A stretch of DNA of 9,194 nucleotides, taken from the NCBI GenBank assembly GCA_029858245.1, contig JAOUFL010000086.1:1-9194 (forward strand), read 5' to 3'. Shown here in pieces: positions 5,556 to 9,194 of this stretch. The first letter of the stretch is position 1. Each line of letters opens with the position of its first letter. The stretch is from Candidatus Zixiibacteriota bacterium. GTDB taxonomy: Bacteria > Zixibacteria > MSB-5A5 > RBG-16-43-9. The notes below the pieces were generated by a model. That model did not search any database and was not told the origin of the DNA. It worked only from the letters and a program-made list of their open reading frames with translations. The translations under genes were made by a program, and so were the position numbers.

Positions 5556-7424
5556 AGAAATAAGGTTATTACTCTGAAGAGAATTATCTCCGGTTCATTG
5601 GTTATCTTGACGCTGATAACAGCGAAATCGTTCGCCCAGGGCAATCTTTCCGATCCTTACGGGATTTTTGGGAAGTATTTTGAGTCTATTGGAGGATTAG
5701 AAAAAATAAAAGCTGAATCGACTTTTTATAGCGAAGCCGAGCTGGCGGTTTACGGTCTTAAAGGTAACATCAGGTTATGGACAAAGTCACCAATCTATGA
5801 AAGACAGGAGGTGGATCTTCAGGTATTCAAGGAGACAGCCGGGGATAATGGTAACTACAAATGGACAGCGGATATTAATAATAAAGTGAAAATAGATAAA
5901 GACGAAAACGTGCTTAAAAGAAGAGAGATCCGGATGCTTATGGCTCGGTATGATTTTCTCAACCGTAACTCTTCCACCTTTTCGCTGAGCTATGAGGGGA
6001 TTGAAAAAATTGGCGGGAATGAATGTTATGTTATCAAAACGATAAATAATATCAATGAAGATTATATCCTGACATTTATAGACAGGTCAAGTTTTTTGAT
6101 CGTCAAGGAAATCTCACATACACCGGATGAGGAATCTCATACCCTGTATTCGGATTATCGAGAGGTTAATGGCATGCTGAAACCATTCCATCAGGAAATA
6201 AAAACTCTACCCGAGGGGCAGGAATCAGTTATACAGGTAATAAAATACGAGTCGAATATTGAAATCGATCCCTTGCTTTTCGAACCGCCGGCTGAGGATT
6301 TCCGAGATTTTCGTTTTACAAAAGGGAACAGCTCAGAAAATATCCCCTTTGTATATTTTATGAATCACATCTTTTTAGGAGTTAACATCAGAGGTAAAGA
6401 GCGATTGTGGGTATTTGATACAGGATCAGGAGCAAGTGTTATCGACTCAGCTTTTGCTGTCGAGCTTGGTCTTGAAGCAATGGGTGATATTAAGGGGCAG
6501 GGTGCTGGTCATGTCATATCGCTTTCAGTGGTTAAATTACCCTCTTTCAGTGTCGAGGGTGTCGAATTTGACGGGCAGTCAGTTTGCTCAATTAACTGCA
6601 CAGAAATATTTAAGAAGGCAGGCTGGGATGCAATCGGAATCCTGGGGTATGATTTCATCTCACGTTTTGTTGTAAAGATCGATTATGCCAACAAAACCCT
6701 TTCTTTTTATGATCCTGAAACTTTTCAATACACCGGTAATGGCAAGTTACTCGACACACCGTTAAATGGAGAAATTCCAGTTGTTCCGGTAACAATAGAT
6801 GATAAATATCCCGGAAGATGGCAGCTGGATACCGGAGCAGGTGGGTCTGACTTTTGTTATCCTTTTGCCAGACAAAATGATTTTCTGGAAAGAGAGGGAG
6901 TTAACGGTATCAGTTTTGGCGCGGGAGGAGCCAGAAGGGAGCGGACTGTTCAATTTGAAACTTTGGAAATAGCTGGTTATACCGTTAACAAGCCCTTAAT
7001 ATCTTTTCCTACTGAAGAGGTTACCGGTACTTTTGGTGAAACTGAGGTAACCGGTAATCTTGGTAATAATATCCTTCGTCATTTTACTATCTATCTGGAT
7101 TATAATAGACAGCAGTTGATAGTCGAGAAGGGTGATGATTTTGACAGTGTATTCCCACGGACAAAAAGCGGGATGCAGATAATGGTTAATGATGATAAGC
7201 GGTTTGAGGTCTTATTCGTATCGGAAGACACACCTGCTTCTTTAGCAGGATTTAAAAAAGGTGATATTGTGCTGGCGATAAATGATATCAAGGTAGATAA
7301 TTTAGGTGGACTCTCGGCAATTGTTAATTTAATGGCTGCTGAAGCAGGGACGGAGTATATATTTACTATAATAAGGAACGACCAGGAAAAGAATCTTAAA
7401 CTCAAATTGAAAGAACTTTATTAA
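5553..7424 (+). CDS. Exported aspartyl protease-like protein: LolA-like domain, two retropepsin-type DTG lobes and C-terminal PDZ
   Basis: This is 623 residues. Residues 1-28 are a signal peptide with likely cleavage after SFA, so the protein is periplasmic or surface-exposed. Residues 30-246 look like the outer-membrane lipoprotein-sorting (LolA/LppX-like) fold: a FGKYFESIGGLEKIKAES opening and a closing DPLLFEPP at 239-246. Lobe one carries VFDTGSGASVID (D289-T290-G291) and ends ILGYDFISRFVVKIDY. Lobe two carries LDTGAGGSDF (D426-T427-G428) and ends GNNILRHFTIYLDY. Residues 541-620 are a PDZ domain (SEDTPASLAGFKKGDIVLAIND). Retropepsins need two DTG loops, usually from two chains; here one chain supplies both, so an internal pseudo-dimer is possible. 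Similar aspartyl-PDZ proteins occur in Bacteroidota and Acidobacteriota, mostly uncharacterised. It is coupled to the TrmB-family gene. Substrate unknown; activity inferred from motifs only. Confidence 0.88.
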   Translation: MRNKVITLKRIISGSLVILTLITAKSFAQGNLSDPYGIFGKYFESIGGLEKIKAESTFYSEAELAVYGLKGNIRLWTKSPIYERQEVDLQVFKETAGDNGNYKWTADINNKVKIDKDENVLKRREIRMLMARYDFLNRNSSTFSLSYEGIEKIGGNECYVIKTINNINEDYILTFIDRSSFLIVKEISHTPDEESHTLYSDYREVNGMLKPFHQEIKTLPEGQESVIQVIKYESNIEIDPLLFEPPAEDFRDFRFTKGNSSENIPFVYFMNHIFLGVNIRGKERLWVFDTGSGASVIDSAFAVELGLEAMGDIKGQGAGHVISLSVVKLPSFSVEGVEFDGQSVCSINCTEIFKKAGWDAIGILGYDFISRFVVKIDYANKTLSFYDPETFQYTGNGKLLDTPLNGEIPVVPVTIDDKYPGRWQLDTGAGGSDFCYPFARQNDFLEREGVNGISFGAGGARRERTVQFETLEIAGYTVNKPLISFPTEEVTGTFGETEVTGNLGNNILRHFTIYLDYNRQQLIVEKGDDFDSVFPRTKSGMQIMVNDDKRFEVLFVSEDTPASLAGFKKGDIVLAINDIKVDNLGGLSAIVNLMAAEAGTEYIFTIIRNDQEKNLKLKLKELY

Positions 7425-7770
7425 CAGATTTAAATATTCCGGTTATAAATTAAAGAGTAAATTTTAAGTTTTGCTGCAGATAAAGCTGACAAATAATCTT
7501 CAAAGAGTTAATTATCGAATAAGAATTCCTGAACTCACTTACAGCATTAAAAGTGAAAGGTATTTTTAGCTTCTCAAACAGACAAGCGATTTACCGAAAC
7601 ATACCTGGAGGTAAATTACTCACCAGGCTGCTTAAACTTTGTAATTGTATCTAAGGGGGAGTTATTTTATAATAAGAGCAGAAAAAAAACGTTGGTAAAT
7701 TCCGGAGCATGCAGTTTTTGAACTAAGAAAACTAAAGTATAATACAAGGATACCAGGGAGAGGAAAAGAT
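7425..7770 (+). other. Noncoding intergenic region before the GNAT gene
   Basis: About 346 bases, AT-rich with stops in all frames and no recognisable RNA gene. I see no strong terminator for the upstream gene. CACTT (7536-7540) and AAGTG (7551-7555) could form a weak 5-bp stem ahead of TATTTTT. CCTGG (7601-7605) and CCAGG (7623-7627) form another short inverted repeat. Two TATAAT hexamers, at 7668-7673 and 7738-7743, mark likely promoters for the GNAT gene. No decayed gene is recognisable. Confidence 0.6.
7645..7673 (+). promoter_or_regulatory. Candidate sigma70-type promoter for the GNAT gene
   Basis: TTGTAT (7645-7650, matching TTG of the -35) is followed by exactly 17 bases and a perfect TATAAT (7668-7673). 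It would give a leader of about 90 bases. A second perfect TATAAT at 7738-7743 lies 27 bases before ATG 7771. Its nearest -35-like TTGAAC (7718-7723) is only 14 bases away, so that site is less well formed but could be an alternative start. Confidence 0.45.
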
Positions 7771-8223
7771 ATGGACGAATACAAATTTTCGATTCATAAA
7801 TGTGATAGTCGGGCAGAACTTGAAGCCAGCGAAGAAGGGCGTATGGTTATTTTGTACGGGTTGGGTGAGAACATACTCAAAAGGGTAGGGAAGATTGAGC
7901 TGGGAAGAGCGCTGAGGATATTTATACAGGATAAAAACAACAGAGTCGTTGGCGGAGTATCTGCGAATGCTTTTGGCGGCTGGGTGTATATTGAACTATT
8001 ATGGATTAAAGAATCCCTGAGAAATATGGGGTATGGAACAAAATTGATGGAAATGCTGGAGCAAGAAGCGATGCAGATGGGATGCAAGCACGCTCATCTG
8101 GATACTTATAGTTTTGAAGCAAGACCATTTTACGAGAGGCTGGGGTATGAACTGTTTGGCACTCTGGAGAATTATCCAGAGGGGCATTGCAAGTATTTTT
8201 TGAAAAAAACACTGGTACAGTGA
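7771..8223 (+). CDS. GNAT-family N-acetyltransferase
   Basis: This 150-residue protein is typical single-domain GNAT length. ATG 7771 is preceded by a purine-rich GGGAGAGG (7756-7763). The acetyl-CoA motif A is RNMGYGTKL (84-92, the R-x-x-G-x-G pattern) after the beta strand WVYIELLWI. Motif B is HLDTYSFEARPFYERLGYE (109-127), with Y121 in the position often used as general acid. The ending FGTLENYPEGHCKYFLKK is shared by a widespread subgroup of unassigned small GNATs. The enzyme would be cytosolic and transfer an acetyl group to an amine, with substrate unknown. It appears monocistronic: it has its own promoter and RBS, and a strong terminator begins 18 bases after its stop. Confidence 0.92.
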   Translation: MDEYKFSIHKCDSRAELEASEEGRMVILYGLGENILKRVGKIELGRALRIFIQDKNNRVVGGVSANAFGGWVYIELLWIKESLRNMGYGTKLMEMLEQEAMQMGCKHAHLDTYSFEARPFYERLGYELFGTLENYPEGHCKYFLKKTLVQ

Positions 8224-8241
8224 AGCTGCATTAACGAGATG

Positions 8242-8280
8242 AACGAAAAAGTCTGCTTCATCAAAGCAGGCTTTTTCGTT
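8242..8280. terminator. Bidirectional intrinsic terminator between converging genes
   Basis: A 17-bp stem, 8242-8258 with 8264-8280, closes on the 5-base loop CATCA with a single G-U pair. Its outer part is AACGAAAAAG against CTTTTTCGTT, and its inner part TCTGCTT against AAGCAGG. The A-run on one arm and T-run on the other let it act in both directions. It serves the GNAT gene (stop 8223) and the converging S41 gene (stop 8376). The 8281-8375 remainder holds nothing recognisable. Confidence 0.88.
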
Positions 8281-8375
8281 TAGGAGTGAAAGATGTTTTA
8301 ACTTCAGGACTATAAAATTACATTGACTTTGAGAACCTGATATCTCCTTAATAATTGAGTAATTAACAGCTTGCC

Positions 8376-9194
8376 TTACCGACGCTGTTTAAGTATATCC
8401 AGTGCAAAAAATAAGAGGGAAGCAGGATCGAAATGGTAAGATGCCATAATGTCGTAGGTCAAAAGGTGGTCCGGTAATAGAACTTTTCCTTTTTCGCTAT
8501 CTCCGGGGAATAATTCGAAATACTTTCGGGATACATTATATTTTAAACCCGAGTTAGGCAGCTCGAAGCTCAGGATATCGCCAAAACAGTTACCCGCCTG
8601 AGCAGAAGGGATGCCGACAGTCTCAGCACCTGCCTGTTTCAGATAATACATGACCGTGAATGCGGAACTGAAGGTTCCCGCATCGCAAAGCACCATTACC
8701 TTATCCGGTAAGTAGTACCTGCTGTATTTGCCGGAGCGGTATTCCTCCTGAAACGTAGGCATCCAGGATACTCTTTCCAGGAATTTCTGTTCAAGGTATT
8801 CTTTGCCCGGATAATCCCGATGAGCATAATCAGCAGTCAGGTCATAATCATCAATAGCCAGCGGAAAAAGCTCGTCTGAACTTATCTGTTCAAGTGTTGG
8901 CGAGGGGAAGATCTCGAAATATTCAGGGGAATACTTAATCACCTCAACGGTTTTGCCCTGTAGTGAAAGCAGTTTTTCTTTACCGTATAAAAAATATACC
9001 AGGATATTACTTAAGAGCGAGTTTCCTCCACCGTTCTGACTTAAGTCGATTATAAGATTTGCTGTCCTGGCTTCTTTCATCTCCTGTACCATTGAACGAA
9101 AAAGCTCGGTAGCCGAGGGTAAACCCGCTATGACTTCTTTAATGTCATCCGGCGGCGTACTTCCGTGATACCTCTGGTAGACTGAACGAGCCTG
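8376..9194 (-). CDS. S41-family (C-terminal processing protease / IRBP-like) serine peptidase, C-terminal 272 residues, cut by the right edge
   Basis: The frame is open from base 9194 to the TAA at 8378-8376. The ATG at 9092-9090 is internal, because coding-like sequence continues upstream (YQRYHGSTPPDDIKEVIAG...) to the window edge. The S41 core appears as LIIDLSQNGGGNSLLS (strand and glycine loop), VMVLCDAGTFSSAF with the likely nucleophile as the second serine (codon 8666-8664), then VGIPSAQAGNCFGD, ELPNSGL and a closing LLPDH. The lysine of the classical Ctp Ser-Lys dyad (F-G-K-G) is not present: the position reads F-G-D, as in IRBP-like or tricorn-like members that use other residues. 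The N-terminal part, where a PDZ or helical domain and export signal would lie, is outside the window. It converges on the GNAT gene and shares its terminator. Substrate unknown. Confidence 0.88.
   Translation of the reverse strand, partial: QARSVYQRYHGSTPPDDIKEVIAGLPSATELFRSMVQEMKEARTANLIIDLSQNGGGNSLLSNILVYFLYGKEKLLSLQGKTVEVIKYSPEYFEIFPSPTLEQISSDELFPLAIDDYDLTADYAHRDYPGKEYLEQKFLERVSWMPTFQEEYRSGKYSRYYLPDKVMVLCDAGTFSSAFTVMYYLKQAGAETVGIPSAQAGNCFGDILSFELPNSGLKYNVSRKYFELFPGDSEKGKVLLPDHLLTYDIMASYHFDPASLLFFALDILKQRR

Noticed and set aside
7425..7770. Small RNA or decayed gene in the gap before the GNAT gene
   Set aside because: Only weak short inverted repeats and dense stops; no conserved RNA motif or protein remnant recognisable.
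9090..9092. ATG 9092 as the start of the S41 gene
   Set aside because: The frame remains open with coding-like sequence to the window edge, and the S41 core begins too close to this ATG.

Overview
The window (about 42% G+C by eye, compact, mostly + strand genes) looks like chromosome from an uncultured-type bacterium of the Fibrobacterota-Chlorobiota-Bacteroidota (FCB) neighbourhood. The best hint is the C-terminal dockerin-like pair of the large protease at 1341-3938 (GDANGDG...VSDVIY.INYLFKGGP). That style is common in candidate phylum Zixibacteria and relatives. The placement is inference from one motif style, not a phylogeny. I saw no phage, transposase, tRNA, rRNA or CRISPR signal.

Layout. 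1-930 (- strand) is the N-terminal third of a PreP-type M16C metallopeptidase that runs off the left edge. 931-1340 is a divergent intergenic region with a good promoter reading rightward. 1341-3938 is a secreted mosaic protein: DUF333-like repeats, a papain-type C1 cysteine protease, a 12-coil right-handed beta-helix and a dockerin-like tail. 3987-4481 is a small lipoprotein-like NTF2-fold protein just downstream. 4657-5553 and 5553-7424 are a two-gene unit joined by TAATG: a TrmB-family regulator, then an exported protein with a LolA-like domain, two aspartyl-protease DTG lobes and a PDZ domain. 7425-7770 is noncoding. 7771-8223 is a GNAT acetyltransferase, closed by a strong bidirectional terminator at 8242-8280. 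8376-9194 (- strand) is the C-terminal part of an S41-type peptidase entering from the right edge.

How it may work together. Four of the seven genes are peptidases or peptidase-like, one from each major catalytic class (metallo, cysteine, aspartic, serine). Only the TrmB-aspartyl protease pair has direct evidence of joint expression. Its regulator start codon lies inside a 12-bp inverted repeat, which suggests autoregulation by operator binding, RNA structure or both. The other genes are on different strands with their own signals, so a shared pathway is a hypothesis. The most unusual items are the mosaic cysteine protease and the TrmB-coupled two-DTG/PDZ protein.
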